In this document: positions 1 through 8,339 of the stretch, one piece after another
Layout of the letters: every line of letters begins with the position of its first letter
Numbering within the stretch: position 1 is the stretch's first letter
Notes under the pieces: generated by a model
Databases searched by the model: none
What the model was told of the DNA's origin: nothing
What the model saw: the letters and a program-made list of their open reading frames with translations, nothing else
Source of the DNA: Acinetobacter cumulans
GTDB taxonomy: Bacteria; Pseudomonadota; Gammaproteobacteria; Pseudomonadales; Moraxellaceae
Reading direction: 5' to 3'
Length of the DNA: 64,000 nt
Assembly: GCF_003024525.3 (NCBI RefSeq)
Contig: NZ_CP035934.2
Span: 2,418,001 to 2,482,000 of the forward strand
Program-made: the position numbers and the translations under genes

Positions 1-1477
1 ATGGACGTTCAATGGTCACGCGACGGTAACCAAATTCATGACTGTCAAAGATTTTGCTGGCGAATGGTTTTTGCTGTTCGGTTTCGCCATCCTGCGCCAA
101 GGTGTCTACCGCGACAAAGTCACCGTAATTTTGGGTAATGGTGGCAATTTCAGCTTCAGTCAGATAGTTACGTTTTGAACCCAGCGACTTACGCATTTTG
201 GTACTGAGGTTTGAGGCATTGATCAGCTGTACCTTGCCTTTGCGTTCAGCGGCTTTTTTATTGCTGAGTACCCAGATATAGGTGGCAATCCCGGTGTTGT
301 AGAACATGTCGTTGGGTAGGGCAATGATTGCTTCAAGCAAGTCGGCTTCTAAAATATAGCGACGGATCTCACTTTCGCCACTGCCTGCACTACCGGTAAA
401 CAATGGTGAACCATTCAGGATAATCCCGATGCGACTGCCGCTCTCACTACTACTGGCATCACGCATCTTGCTAATCAGGTGCATCAGGAATAATAGTGAA
501 CCATCCGATACCCGTGGCAAGCCGGCACCGAAACGGCCATCAAAGCCCTTGTGTTCATGTTCGTCCTTGATGTCCTGTTCGATCTTTTTCCAGTCCACGC
601 CAAAAGGTGGGTTAGACAGCATGTAGTCAAACTGATCGACAGAGAGTTGATCATTCGACAGCGTGTTACCCAGTTTAACCCGGCTCACGTCCTGGCCTTT
701 AATCAGCATGTCGGCTTTACAGATGGCGTAGGATTCCGGATTGAGTTCCTGACCAAAGGCACGCATCACGGCATTCGGGTTCAGCTCATGCAGATATTCC
801 ATACCAGAAGACAGGAAGCCACCCGTCCCACAAGTCGGGTCATAAATGGTACGGATAATGCCGTCTTTGGTCAGCACGTCATCATCTTCCATAAACACCA
901 GTGCAGTGGTCAGACGTACAATGTCACGCGGGGTAAAGTGTTCCCCTGCTGTTTCATTAGAACCTTCGGCAAAACGACGGATCAGTTCTTCAAACACCAA
1001 ACCCATGTCATGGTTGGATACGCTCTTTGGACTCAGATCCGTGGTGGCAAACTTTTGCACGACTTTATACAAAAGGTTGGCATCATCGAGGAGGCCCACA
1101 AATTCGATGAAGTTAAAGTATTCAAAAATCTCACGGGCATCTTTAGAGAAACTTTGCACATAGGTGCTCAAGTTGGCCTTGATGTCACTCTGTCCCATTT
1201 TGCTGAGATCCATTGGGGAGGTGTTAAAGAAGGCCAAACCATTGGTGGCACGCAGCAATAACTTTTCTTGAGCTTCTTCTGGCAGATTCAGCTTGGAGAC
1301 TTTTTCATGTTCTGCCAGTACCGCAGCCTTGCTTTCTTCCAGTACACATTCCAGACGACGCAACAAGGTAAATGGCAGAATGATGCGACCATATTGCGAT
1401 TGTTTGAAGTCACCACGCAGTAGGTCGGCAACCGACCAGATGAAAGAAGCGATTTGAGAAAAGTTATTGTTGGTCAT
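1..1477 (-). CDS. hsdM: Type I restriction-modification DNA methyltransferase subunit M (partial)
   Basis: N6-adenine methyltransferase subunit of a type I restriction system. The minus-strand frame is open from an ATG at 1477 to the window edge, so about 492 codons are present and the C-terminus lies outside. The N-terminal helical domain is followed by the SAM-binding motif [10 protein letters not shown] near residue 211 and the catalytic NPPF motif near residue 286, within SNPPFGVDW. hsdS and hsdR would be expected further left and are not visible. The gene diverges from the yhfG-fic pair. Several plus-strand frames of 65-236 codons inside it are antisense shadows. Family assignment is secure; recognition sequence cannot be told. 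Confidence 0.95.
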   Translation of the reverse strand, partial: MTNNNFSQIASFIWSVADLLRGDFKQSQYGRIILPFTLLRRLECVLEESKAAVLAEHEKVSKLNLPEEAQEKLLLRATNGLAFFNTSPMDLSKMGQSDIKANLSTYVQSFSKDAREIFEYFNFIEFVGLLDDANLLYKVVQKFATTDLSPKSVSNHDMGLVFEELIRRFAEGSNETAGEHFTPRDIVRLTTALVFMEDDDVLTKDGIIRTIYDPTCGTGGFLSSGMEYLHELNPNAVMRAFGQELNPESYAICKADMLIKGQDVSRVKLGNTLSNDQLSVDQFDYMLSNPPFGVDWKKIEQDIKDEHEHKGFDGRFGAGLPRVSDGSLLFLMHLISKMRDASSSESGSRIGIILNGSPLFTGSAGSGESEIRRYILEADLLEAIIALPNDMFYNTGIATYIWVLSNKKAAERKGKVQLINASNLSTKMRKSLGSKRNYLTEAEIATITQNYGDFVAVDTLAQDGETEQQKPFASKIFDSHEFGYRRVTIERP

Positions 1478-1778
1478 AGTGGTGAATCAATTCCTGAATT
1501 CTTATCTGTGATCAGTATCAGGCGACACTTCGGTTGCTAGAGATAATACTGATAATTTTTTAACTGTTGGATAATATTATATTATTTAAAAAGCAGATTG
1601 TTGATTATTCATTTATTGCATGACAGTTAAGCGACAAATTTTGTCGTCTGGTTTCAGATTTTTCTCATAGAAGGTTCATCCACCATAACGCTACAACCCT
1701 GCTTTTGAAAGTCGTGCCTATTTATAAGCCCATCTGCTAAACTAGGCTTACATTACCTTTGTTCAAGGAAATTCCGAA
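1478..1778. other. Divergent intergenic region between hsdM and yhfG-fic
   Basis: No gene is seen in these 301 bases. The stretch is very AT-rich around 1555-1615. It contains a short inverted repeat (gacaaattttgtc, about 1633-1645) that could be an operator or the base of a small hairpin. Promoters for hsdM and for yhfG-fic must lie here, but I could not fix convincing -35/-10 pairs. Confidence 0.4.
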
Positions 1779-1949
1779 ATGCTAAACACTCACGAACAGA
1801 AAAAAAAATATATCCAAGCTACGCGCTTGCAGAATTATCAAGCCAGTTTAAAGCTGGAAGGCATTAACCCGTCCTCAACCGCACCGGCATTAAGTAAAGC
1901 TCAGATTCTACAGAAATATAAGAAATTCTCACAGACCTCGGAATCGTGA
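1779..1949 (+). CDS. yhfG: YhfG-family antitoxin of a class I Fic toxin
   Basis: A 56-residue protein directly upstream of fic, with 12 bp between them. It has a basic N-terminus (EQKKKYIQATRLQNYQ) followed by ASLKLEGI. This contains the (S/T)xxxE(G/N) inhibitory motif of class I Fic antitoxins as S23-LKL-E27-G28. In that family the antitoxin glutamate reaches into the toxin's ATP site and blocks AMP transfer. The overall pattern matches E. coli YhfG, which precedes fic in the same way. A gaAGGAAattccga ribosome-binding stretch precedes the ATG. Size, motif and position agree; direct inhibition is inferred. Confidence 0.82.
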   Translation: MLNTHEQKKKYIQATRLQNYQASLKLEGINPSSTAPALSKAQILQKYKKFSQTSES

Positions 1950-1961
1950 TCAGGCTTCCTT

Positions 1962-2558
1962 ATGGATAAATATGGTGAAATGGGTGACAGCATTTACTGT
2001 TACCCCGACTCGGACATCCTCAAAAACAAACTGAACATTCAGGATGCTAAAATTCTGCAACAGGCAGAACTGGAGTTGACTGAGTATGCCAGCACACGAA
2101 TTGAGTATGCGGAGCCACCTTACGATCTCAAATACCTGCAATCCATTCACTTTCAGCTCTTTTCAGACCTGTATGCCTGGGCAGGTGAACTAAGACAAGT
2201 GGATATTGCCAAAGGCGATACCCGCTTTTGTACCTTCTCGCGTATTGAAATTGAAGCCAATAAGCTCTTCAAGCAACTTGAGCAGCAGCACTATTTTCAA
2301 GGTTTAGCAAAACCAGCACTTATCCAAAAAATCGCTGATTTTTATTGTGAACTTAATGTCATTCACCCTTTCAGAGAAGGCAATGGACGCACTCAGCGTA
2401 TTTTCTTTGAGCATTTACTCGCCCACTGCGGCTATGGCGTACAATGGGATAAAATTGACAATAAAGAAGTTTGGATTCAGGCCAATATTGATGGATTCAA
2501 CTGCCGGCTAGATGGACTGATCGCTATTTTTGAAGCCTGCATTATCACTCCTGAATAA
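1962..2558 (+). CDS. fic: Fic-domain AMP-transferase toxin
   Basis: A 198-residue Fic protein, the usual length for the class I E. coli Fic type. The active-site loop HPFREGNGRTQR is at residues 135-146. It has the catalytic His, the acidic residue binding Mg-ATP and the GNGR anion site all intact, unlike the degenerate loop (HPFRVGSG) of E. coli Fic. The N-terminus (MDKYGEMGD) resembles that protein, which supports this start. Fic enzymes transfer AMP from ATP to target hydroxyls; some bacterial class I toxins modify gyrase and topoisomerase IV, but the target here is unknown. It is probably co-transcribed with the preceding antitoxin and sits next to hsdM in the island. Confidence 0.93.
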   Translation: MDKYGEMGDSIYCYPDSDILKNKLNIQDAKILQQAELELTEYASTRIEYAEPPYDLKYLQSIHFQLFSDLYAWAGELRQVDIAKGDTRFCTFSRIEIEANKLFKQLEQQHYFQGLAKPALIQKIADFYCELNVIHPFREGNGRTQRIFFEHLLAHCGYGVQWDKIDNKEVWIQANIDGFNCRLDGLIAIFEACIITPE

Positions 2559-2568
2559 CAAAAAAATT

Positions 2569-2586
2569 AAGGGAGCCGAAGCTCCC
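2569..2586 (-). terminator. Rho-independent terminator of the broken alpA gene
   Basis: On the minus strand, gggagc-ttcg-gctccc forms a six-pair stem with a UUCG tetraloop (2571-2586) followed by ttaattttttt. The U-run exists only in the minus direction, so it serves the alpA-like gene ending at 2592 and not fic. Confidence 0.7.
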
Positions 2587-2591
2587 ATCCA

Positions 2592-2819
2592 TTACTGGCT
2601 TTCCAACTTGGCTTCAATCCGCTGATTGATTTCCCAAGCTGACCAGCCAATACGAGATTCACTTAAGCGCATAGGTCGAGGAAATGTATGATCATAGTAT
2701 TTTTATTTCTCATTGATCATTTCATAGATGGTTGATCGACACACATCAATTAACTCCACAACTTGTTTTAAGTTAATCAATTGATTCACTTGAAAGGTTT
2801 GTCCAACAAATGCATTCAT
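2592..2819 (-). pseudogene. alpA: AlpA-family phage-type regulator interrupted by an in-frame stop
   Basis: Read from ATG 2819, the frame gives an AlpA/excisionase-like helix-turn-helix start (NLKQVVELIDVCRSTIYEMI). It then meets TAA at 2703-2705 (codon 39) and resumes in the same frame with the typical second half: TFPRPMRLSESRIGWSAWEI and a basic tail, ending at 2592. The two halves make one normal 75-residue AlpA domain with no frameshift. The stop falls where relatives often have Ser, so TCA to TAA is a possible origin. AlpA-like proteins usually activate excision genes of P4-like and other islands. Neither half alone is a complete winged-helix domain. Confidence 0.75.
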
Positions 2820-2912
2820 GACATGTTCTCTTCAAATTATTTAAGCGAGCTGTCTTCCGCTCAAATAATCAGGACGCTCCGAAAAAAATAATTCGAGGGC
2901 GTCCAAACAGAT

Positions 2913-3809
2913 CTAATTCACTGCTTGCACACTCTGCTTTAAACCTTGCTGAATCTCCTGCACATAGCCCAATTGCGCTGAATGCTCTGTATCTGCAGCA
3001 CTGTCATTGTTTGGATAAAATTCCTCTAGCAATTCCATCCCCTCCTCTGCATGCACCTCAAACTTGGCATTGGCAAAACCCTGCCGCGCAATCTGATCTA
3101 ATGCCGCCTGATCAAACCCTGCCTGCTTACCTTGTTGGTCAATCTCCTTGGCTGTCTGTATCGCGGATTGCAAATCCACACCTTCCCGTAACGTTAAATC
3201 CACGTAATACACAGGCTGACGATAGCTTTGGGTGGTGCTTTTCCCACGCAAGGTGAGCTGCAATGGTAAACACGACAACAAACCACCTGATGCCGCATGG
3301 TAGTAATTCAAACGTGCTGCCAAAGTGCGAATACTGTTAAAGCCTGTAGTTCTGAAAATAAAAGTCCCAAACTCATCGGCTTCACCTAAATTGACATGCA
3401 GGCGTCCATAAGGCTTACAGTGCCCGCCTTGTCCAAGTGGGCATAAGTCGGGGGATGGACAAGGATGTTGCTCTACACCTTGTGATGTCATGCGTTGGCA
3501 AGTCTGACCATTCCCCACACAAATCGGACGACCTGTCTGTCGGTCAAATAAACTATATTCAGCTCGAAGATTGAGTTCAGGATCATTAAAGATCATACGT
3601 ACAGGAATACTACGCAGCTTTTGATTCGGTGCTTGACTACGCAATTTCTCATCCAAGGGGTGTTTAATCCAACCGTCCTTACCCTGTATTTGACTAGTGA
3701 TGGTGAACTGATCGTCTTTCTCAGGTAGACGCTTGCCATTCTTTTCTATTACACGACCAATACTGATCCGTCCCAAGATGGGTGGTGTGATTGCTAGACC
3801 TTTAATCAT
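2913..3809 (-). CDS. Gp3-like cysteine-rich island protein (recombination directionality factor-like)
   Basis: A 298-residue protein often annotated as hydrolase or metal-binding protein and related to phage Gp3-like recombination directionality factors. The N-terminal part (LAITPPILGRISIGR) is followed by a cysteine cluster: C97, C104, C117, C123 and C131. These lie in CVGNGQTC, CPSPDLC and GGHC, spacing that fits one zinc site. A clear ribosome-binding site (agaggaa) precedes ATG 3809. It is the last gene of a colinear minus-strand series (DUF932, YqaJ, this one) typical of integrative elements. A role in excision or DNA recombination is inferred from family and context only. Confidence 0.65.
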   Translation of the reverse strand: MIKGLAITPPILGRISIGRVIEKNGKRLPEKDDQFTITSQIQGKDGWIKHPLDEKLRSQAPNQKLRSIPVRMIFNDPELNLRAEYSLFDRQTGRPICVGNGQTCQRMTSQGVEQHPCPSPDLCPLGQGGHCKPYGRLHVNLGEADEFGTFIFRTTGFNSIRTLAARLNYYHAASGGLLSCLPLQLTLRGKSTTQSYRQPVYYVDLTLREGVDLQSAIQTAKEIDQQGKQAGFDQAALDQIARQGFANAKFEVHAEEGMELLEEFYPNNDSAADTEHSAQLGYVQEIQQGLKQSVQAVN

Positions 3810-3876
3810 GTTGAAATTCCTCTGTCGTTGATATGTTTAGATGTGTTGCACTATTTGCTTAAATTAAAATCGGCAT

Positions 3877-3909
3877 AAAAAAAATCCCATGCAGGGCTGC
3901 ACGGGATTT
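3877..3909 (-). terminator. Rho-independent terminator after the YqaJ-type gene
   Basis: On the minus strand aaatcccgtgcag-cc-ctgcatgggattt folds into a stem of about 13 pairs, followed by a run of U and then atgcc. It lies 40 bp past the stop at 3950 and before the Gp3-like gene. Confidence 0.85.
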
Positions 3910-3949
3910 CAGGTTGTTTCTTGCTGAGTGACTAACTCTGAGCTTTGAG

Positions 3950-5041
3950 CTAATCTTGATAAATGTTGAAACGACGGCTGCCTGCTTTCTGCAATGGGTA
4001 TTGTTGGATGAGTTCAGGTTGGTGCTGAAGTAAGGACTTGGTGTCTAGGCTAATACTGTCCTTACTCTTTTTCCATGTCACCGAACCCTGCTGAAATACA
4101 GCACGTTCATGTTCCTGCATCAGTGCCTGAACACGGTGTTTAAGTAGGTCAAACTGAGTTTGGTGTTGTTCAATCTGCTTCTTTTCTTTAATCAGTTGAT
4201 CAAACAGTTCATTGGCAAGTTGGACCTCCGTTAGATCAACACAGCTCAGTGGAGTATGTTCAGGATAGAGCTGTTGTAAAGCTTTGGCTGCCGATTCACT
4301 GGCATCCACTGCTGGCGGAACATCATTTTCAACACATTCCCAAAACAGCCGTTCCGCCTGAATGATTTGTTCAATCAGGGCTTCGTTACGACTGACTTTG
4401 TAGATTTTGGTTTCCTGTCCACACAGCAACACACAAATATGTGCCGCTTGCTTGCCTGTCACCGCCAGTTGATGTTGTACCTGACACAACACGTATAACG
4501 GCACACCATCTCGCCACAGTTTGGCACCATATTCCCCTGCGGTTTTACATTCCAGTATTTGCACGTCTTCATTGCCCACCACGGCATAATCCAGATTCGC
4601 CAACATAAAGGCTTTGTCAGGATCAGGATGCTGCAGTACAGCATTGACCCGACGGACTTTATTGTTGGTGTGCATGCTGTAGTATTCTGCGACCAAGGGT
4701 TCCAATTGCTTACCCCAATATAAAGGTGCATATCCTGAGCTTTCATCATCAATATTCTGCTGTACCCGTCCTGTTTTAATCAGCCACAGTTCCAGCATCG
4801 ACATATAAGGATTCAAGCCACAGGCGGCTGCGGCATCACTGCTGCCTATTCCCTGCTTACGCACTTCCAGCCATGCCTGATAGTCCAGTTGTTTGGTGTT
4901 GATCAGACGTTTGGCATTTAAACTACGTTTTGAAGGGCTTGGTTGTGGATGTAGCCGTCCTGAATCAACGACAGCAATTGAATTGGTTGTAGTTAAAGTG
5001 CTGTGCTGCACTGTTGGTGTTGTGGTCATGTTTGGGTTCAT
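3950..5041 (-). CDS. YqaJ/lambda-exonuclease-type viral recombinase nuclease
   Basis: A 363-residue protein with the YqaJ fold of the PD-(D/E)XK superfamily. The GIGSSDAAAACGLNPY motif (about 64-79) marks the start of the nuclease domain. Metal-binding residues are visible as ANLDY (D151) and ILECKTAGE (E164, K166). A coiled segment follows in the last third. Such enzymes resect DNA ends to give 3' tails for a partner annealing protein. No RecT or Bet partner is visible in the window. ATG 5041 has gaggaa seven bases upstream. The gene lies between the DUF932 and Gp3-like genes, each with its own terminator. Confidence 0.87.
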   Translation of the reverse strand: MNPNMTTTPTVQHSTLTTTNSIAVVDSGRLHPQPSPSKRSLNAKRLINTKQLDYQAWLEVRKQGIGSSDAAAACGLNPYMSMLELWLIKTGRVQQNIDDESSGYAPLYWGKQLEPLVAEYYSMHTNNKVRRVNAVLQHPDPDKAFMLANLDYAVVGNEDVQILECKTAGEYGAKLWRDGVPLYVLCQVQHQLAVTGKQAAHICVLLCGQETKIYKVSRNEALIEQIIQAERLFWECVENDVPPAVDASESAAKALQQLYPEHTPLSCVDLTEVQLANELFDQLIKEKKQIEQHQTQFDLLKHRVQALMQEHERAVFQQGSVTWKKSKDSISLDTKSLLQHQPELIQQYPLQKAGSRRFNIYQD

Positions 5042-5080
5042 GTGATGTTCCTCATCTCAATACGTTCTAAAAAACGGCAT

Positions 5081-5106
5081 AAAAAAGCCACATCCGAAGA
5101 TGTGGC
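5081..5106 (-). terminator. Rho-independent terminator after the DUF932 gene
   Basis: Minus-strand gccacatc-ttcg-gatgtggc is an eight-pair stem with a UUCG loop, followed by six U and atgcc. It serves the gene ending at 5188. Confidence 0.87.
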
Positions 5107-5187
5107 AAAGAGGGATCGTTAATCAGGAGGACACATGATCGTGCTGATCAGATGCTCTAATGATAAAGTCTAAAGATTAAATCAAGC

Positions 5188-6225
5188 TTAAGCGGCTAAA
5201 TGTAAAGCCTGCTCTAATCCCCGTTGTTTCAATGCTGCCCCTGCACCAAACCAAGCAGAATCAAGGCGGTGATCGGTACTCATCGCACGACGTTCGTGGT
5301 CGACAAATTCTGTGATTGCACAAAGTAGTCCATAGGCGGTGTCTTTGGCTGAAGATAAGTCTGCTCCACGTCCCTGCCCATTAAACATATTCATGACTTT
5401 GGTCATGGCACGTCCATTGGGCTCCATTTTATTGGGCTGTTGATTGGCTTGAGATGCAACATTACGGTAGTACTGAATAATGTTATCGTCCTGTTCCATC
5501 GCACTTAGGCTATTGTTGTTAAATACCGCATCAAAATAAGCTGCTGCTTCTTTCTGAGTGACTTTACGCTGGGTGAGTTGTTTCATTTCATACATGTGGT
5601 CGTACCATGTTTTCACTGAAATACCGAGTTGATCTTTGACTTTGTCGGCATCAAACTTAGTACTGTGGGGTACTTTGACCACGCCCGCATTGGAACTTTG
5701 TCCACGCAAGGCAATGGCTAAAGTGTTGTTACACACCACACGGATATTGGTGAATTGTGCGGTTGTGGCTAAGGTGCCATCACATGCTGTTGCCAGCAGG
5801 ATATAGCCATTGCTGACATCCCCACCTTTCAATTCTGCTGTTTGGCCTGTGCGTGCCAAGGCCCAGAACTTTTTCCCACCTTTAAGTACACCTGCGGTTT
5901 CCAGTTCAAAGCCAGATTGCTCGGTTAGATCACGGTAGAACTCCAGAATTTCCATCGGTTGGACTTCCTGATAACGCTGACTCACCACCGATAAAGGGGC
6001 ATGAGTATCTGAACGGTACAGTACCCGTTGTTCTTCATACGGCATGATGATGCTTTGTCCACGTGAGTTTTGAGCCATGTAACTGACATTGGATGATTCA
6101 ATGCGCCAATCCATACCTGCTTGCTTGGCCCAGACTTCAATCGGTTGGTTTGGGCTAAGTTGATTGCCTAGACCATGCCACGGGGTTTGTCCGACATACG
6201 CCATTTGTTCAATTTGATGTGCCAT
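5188..6225 (-). CDS. DUF932 phage/plasmid-like protein
   Basis: A 345-residue protein of the DUF932 (TIGR03299-like) family common on plasmids and integrative elements. The N-terminus carries the family signature PWHGLGNQL around residue 15. It continues with WRIESSNV and RYQEVQPMEILEFYRDL. No catalytic motif or membrane segment is evident, and the biochemical role is not established. The ribosome-binding site taggaa precedes ATG 6225. Its regular companion here is the YqaJ-type nuclease just downstream, so a function in element DNA metabolism is a reasonable guess but no more. Confidence 0.85.
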   Translation of the reverse strand: MAHQIEQMAYVGQTPWHGLGNQLSPNQPIEVWAKQAGMDWRIESSNVSYMAQNSRGQSIIMPYEEQRVLYRSDTHAPLSVVSQRYQEVQPMEILEFYRDLTEQSGFELETAGVLKGGKKFWALARTGQTAELKGGDVSNGYILLATACDGTLATTAQFTNIRVVCNNTLAIALRGQSSNAGVVKVPHSTKFDADKVKDQLGISVKTWYDHMYEMKQLTQRKVTQKEAAAYFDAVFNNNSLSAMEQDDNIIQYYRNVASQANQQPNKMEPNGRAMTKVMNMFNGQGRGADLSSAKDTAYGLLCAITEFVDHERRAMSTDHRLDSAWFGAGAALKQRGLEQALHLAA

Positions 6226-6313
6226 TTTGATTATTCCTAAAAAGAATGTGTAATGTGATGTTTTAAAGAATCGATTTATTCAACGATGTACCAGTGCAAT
6301 GGCTGAGAAGTGA

Positions 6314-6613
6314 TTACCTCGCCCATGCAAACTGTTGTTGGCAATCCAAGCAGACATACTGCTCGGCATTGCTGTAATATTTTTCATAGCAGTACTGACT
6401 GACAATAACCAATACACCACCCACCACAACACCGATGGCTGCGCCTGTAAAAGGCGGGAATCCTGCCTTTTTGGCAAGCTGCATGCCAAACAGCGCCATC
6501 TGTGTCGGTGAAATACAGCGTTGCAGTTGTTCGAAATAGTTGGCGTTTGCATGACTTGAATCAGTCTGTCTGACATGGGTGGACTGACAATAGGGGCATT
6601 GAATTAAGGACAT
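6314..6613 (-). CDS. Small zinc-ribbon membrane protein
   Basis: A 99-residue protein when started at ATG 6613, which has aaggaa at the right distance; an upstream in-frame ATG at 6664 lacks this. It begins with a CPYC pair, has one hydrophobic segment (AAIGVVVGGVLVIVSQYCY) and ends with CLDCQQQF. The two CxxC pairs could form one zinc ribbon split by the membrane span. Homologues are not recognised. It belongs to the island series and may be a small envelope or stress protein. Confidence 0.6.
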   Translation of the reverse strand: MSLIQCPYCQSTHVRQTDSSHANANYFEQLQRCISPTQMALFGMQLAKKAGFPPFTGAAIGVVVGGVLVIVSQYCYEKYYSNAEQYVCLDCQQQFAWAR

Positions 6614-6663
6614 TGAATATTCCTTGTTAAATGAATTGGGTACGAAAAGCTGAATTGAGGGCA

Positions 6664-6695
6664 TAAAAAAACCGTGCCCATTGAGGACACGGTTT
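6664..6695 (-). terminator. Rho-independent terminator after the small lipoprotein gene
   Basis: Minus-strand aaaccgtg and cacggttt form an eight-pair stem with a loop of about 11 bases, followed by a U-run and atgcc. It ends the gene whose stop is at 6727. Confidence 0.8.
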
Positions 6696-6726
6696 GATTT
6701 AAATTTTACTTTGTCGAGGAGAGTCG

Positions 6727-7107
6727 CTATTGAAAGCTATAGCTTGCAGTGCCTTTATCTGTCTCGACATCAACCTGCACCACATTGTCATAGCCACAAC
6801 CGGTTAATTTCAGCCTTAAACGCAAACCCATTTTAAAATGCTGCGGATATTCCAATGATCGGCGATAACCTTCATAACTGCATTCACCGTTGTTGATCAG
6901 CACATTGGTCACATCAATCGGATCTGCACTGTTAGAACGGATCGTTAATACCGTAGCGGATTGATTTTGGGCATACCAGTTACTGGTATCAATTACATCG
7001 AGTTCGACCGTAAACGTGTTTGGATCAAGGCCAGAGTTACAGCCACTCAACAACATTCCTGTCGTTGCAGTCACTACTAGCAGAAAGGGTTTTAAAAATT
7101 GCTTCAT
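6727..7107 (-). CDS. Small putative lipoprotein
   Basis: About 126 residues from ATG 7107, which has aagg at a proper distance; an ATG three codons earlier overlaps that site. The signal peptide is MKQFLKPFLLVVTATTG followed by the lipobox LLSGC, so the protein should be lipidated. The mature part is a small beta-rich domain with two further cysteines (GECSYEG, TGCGYDN) that could form a disulphide. I do not recognise the family. It follows two other small exported or anchored proteins in the same direction. Confidence 0.65.
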   Translation of the reverse strand: MKQFLKPFLLVVTATTGMLLSGCNSGLDPNTFTVELDVIDTSNWYAQNQSATVLTIRSNSADPIDVTNVLINNGECSYEGYRRSLEYPQHFKMGLRLRLKLTGCGYDNVVQVDVETDKGTASYSFQ

Positions 7108-7118
7108 ACATTTCATCC

Positions 7119-7703
7119 TTAGCAGTAGTTATAGCTCACGCCATAATCGCCCGTATTTAAATCAATACTGACCAGATGAATTTCACAGTCTGTGCCATTA
7201 TCAAATTTATAAACGTAGTAACGATTACCCGCCTGCTCCGATTCCAGTGCTCCGTGTTCCTGCAAGCTGAAGTCTTTCACTGATTTGCCTGTGTCTTTTG
7301 CGGCTTTAGCAAAGACATAGCGTTGATACTTGTCTATGTTGTCCTGCTCAAACTGAGGCAGTTCGTCATAAGGCAGCATCGACAGTAAGGTATCGACAGA
7401 CTTTAGGTTTTTATCAAACTCAAAGCTGAGTAATTCAGGTTCATGACCTGATGGACTCAGACTTTTGCTTCCCGTGGTCAATTCTTTGACATCAATCCCA
7501 TCCACTTCTGCCGCTGCAATCTCGGTTGAAGCTGGCTCTGAACTGGCAGATTCTAGAGGCTGTGCAGAGCTGGCCTCCAAAGTACTAGCTGCTTGAACAG
7601 TTTTTTCAGTTGCATGTTTGGGGCTAAAGAAATAGAAACCTGCAATGCTGATCAAGGTCAGGGCTAAGATTGCCGCCAAGCCCAATATGGTTTTTTGGTT
7701 CAT
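7119..7703 (-). CDS. Membrane-anchored periplasmic protein, unknown function
   Basis: 194 residues from ATG 7703, chosen because gggggag lies eight bases upstream and because this start removes an overlap with the next gene. An N-terminal span (ILGLAAILALTLISIAGFYFF) is followed by a Ser/Ala/Glu-rich linker of about 50 residues. A small C-terminal domain ends in two cysteines (DCEIHLVSID, YNYC). The layout is that of a periplasmic protein tethered by a signal anchor. No family is recognised; the genes on both sides are also small envelope proteins. Confidence 0.6.
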   Translation of the reverse strand: MNQKTILGLAAILALTLISIAGFYFFSPKHATEKTVQAASTLEASSAQPLESASSEPASTEIAAAEVDGIDVKELTTGSKSLSPSGHEPELLSFEFDKNLKSVDTLLSMLPYDELPQFEQDNIDKYQRYVFAKAAKDTGKSVKDFSLQEHGALESEQAGNRYYVYKFDNGTDCEIHLVSIDLNTGDYGVSYNYC

Positions 7704-7722
7704 CTCAAATGCTCCCCCGTCT

Positions 7723-7983
7723 TTAGTTGGGTACAGTGACTTGAACATTCTGAGCATTAAAGTGAACAAAGCGCGGACAACCACCCTGAAAGTTCACCGT
7801 AAAATTACGCCAACCACGGTTGCCCGGATTGGTTTTATACATGCATTGATACACCCCACCACCCAAATTGCGGGCCTTAACAAAATAAGCTTCACTGGCT
7901 TGCGCAAACCAGCCTGCCTGCGCCAATGATGCACCTGCAAGTAGTGATGAAATAAGGGCAGTTTTTAGGAAGGTTTTAAACAT
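7723..7983 (-). CDS. Small secreted protein with Sec signal peptide
   Basis: 86 residues from ATG 7983; an ATG two codons upstream (7989) is too close to the agag ribosome-binding stretch. The signal peptide MFKTFLKTALISSLLAGASLAQA precedes a mature domain of about 63 residues. That domain holds two cysteines (YQCMYKT, GGCPRF) and many aromatic residues. It is the first gene of the minus-strand series of small exported proteins. Function is unknown; a disulphide-stabilised periplasmic or secreted factor is the plain reading. Confidence 0.6.
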   Translation of the reverse strand: MFKTFLKTALISSLLAGASLAQAGWFAQASEAYFVKARNLGGGVYQCMYKTNPGNRGWRNFTVNFQGGCPRFVHFNAQNVQVTVPN

Positions 7984-8227
7984 AATCATTTTCTCTTTTT
8001 ATAGGCATCACTCGTCTTGGTCTTAATCAGACGCAGTGCTCCCCATGCATGAATGTTGGAATGAATATCTATGTTTTTTTGAAGTGTTATAGACGATAAA
8101 GCACACGGATCTATGACCCTCAAAACAGCATGAGAGATTCATCTTCATATCGGTAATATGTACTTGAAAAAGTTTTATTCTTAGAAAGTCATCGACACAG
8201 CTATGCATTGACTGCACGACATCAGGT

Positions 8228-8293
8228 CTAATCACCCAATCGCACAAACATGAAAAAAGAGAAATGTGAAAGACGGTATTGATGTAAGCGCAT
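8228..8293 (-). CDS. Possible 21-codon leader peptide with a strong ribosome-binding site
   Basis: A very short frame beginning at ATG 8293 encodes MRLHQYRLSHFSFFMFVRLGD. It is preceded by aaaggag with a seven-base gap, the best ribosome-binding site in this stretch. A longer frame through 8500 runs across the structured leader and is not believable. The 21-codon frame lies just downstream, on the minus strand, of a structured GC-rich segment. That segment contains ctcctt, which could pair with the ribosome-binding site. This resembles the arrangement of phage leader ORFs controlled by C4-type antisense RNA. Translation is unproven. Confidence 0.3.
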   Translation of the reverse strand: MRLHQYRLSHFSFFMFVRLGD

Positions 8294-8339
8294 GGCGTAC
8301 TCCTTTGTTTTAAAAGAATCCTGCCAAATCACTGTCAAT

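Noticed and set aside
429..1261. Plus-strand frames of 65, 236 and 105 codons
   Set aside because: They are antisense to hsdM, whose protein motifs are unmistakable, and they encode no recognisable family.
8023..8247. A 74-codon minus-strand frame
   Set aside because: No ribosome-binding site, odd Cys/His-rich composition, and it runs through a region better explained as intergenic.
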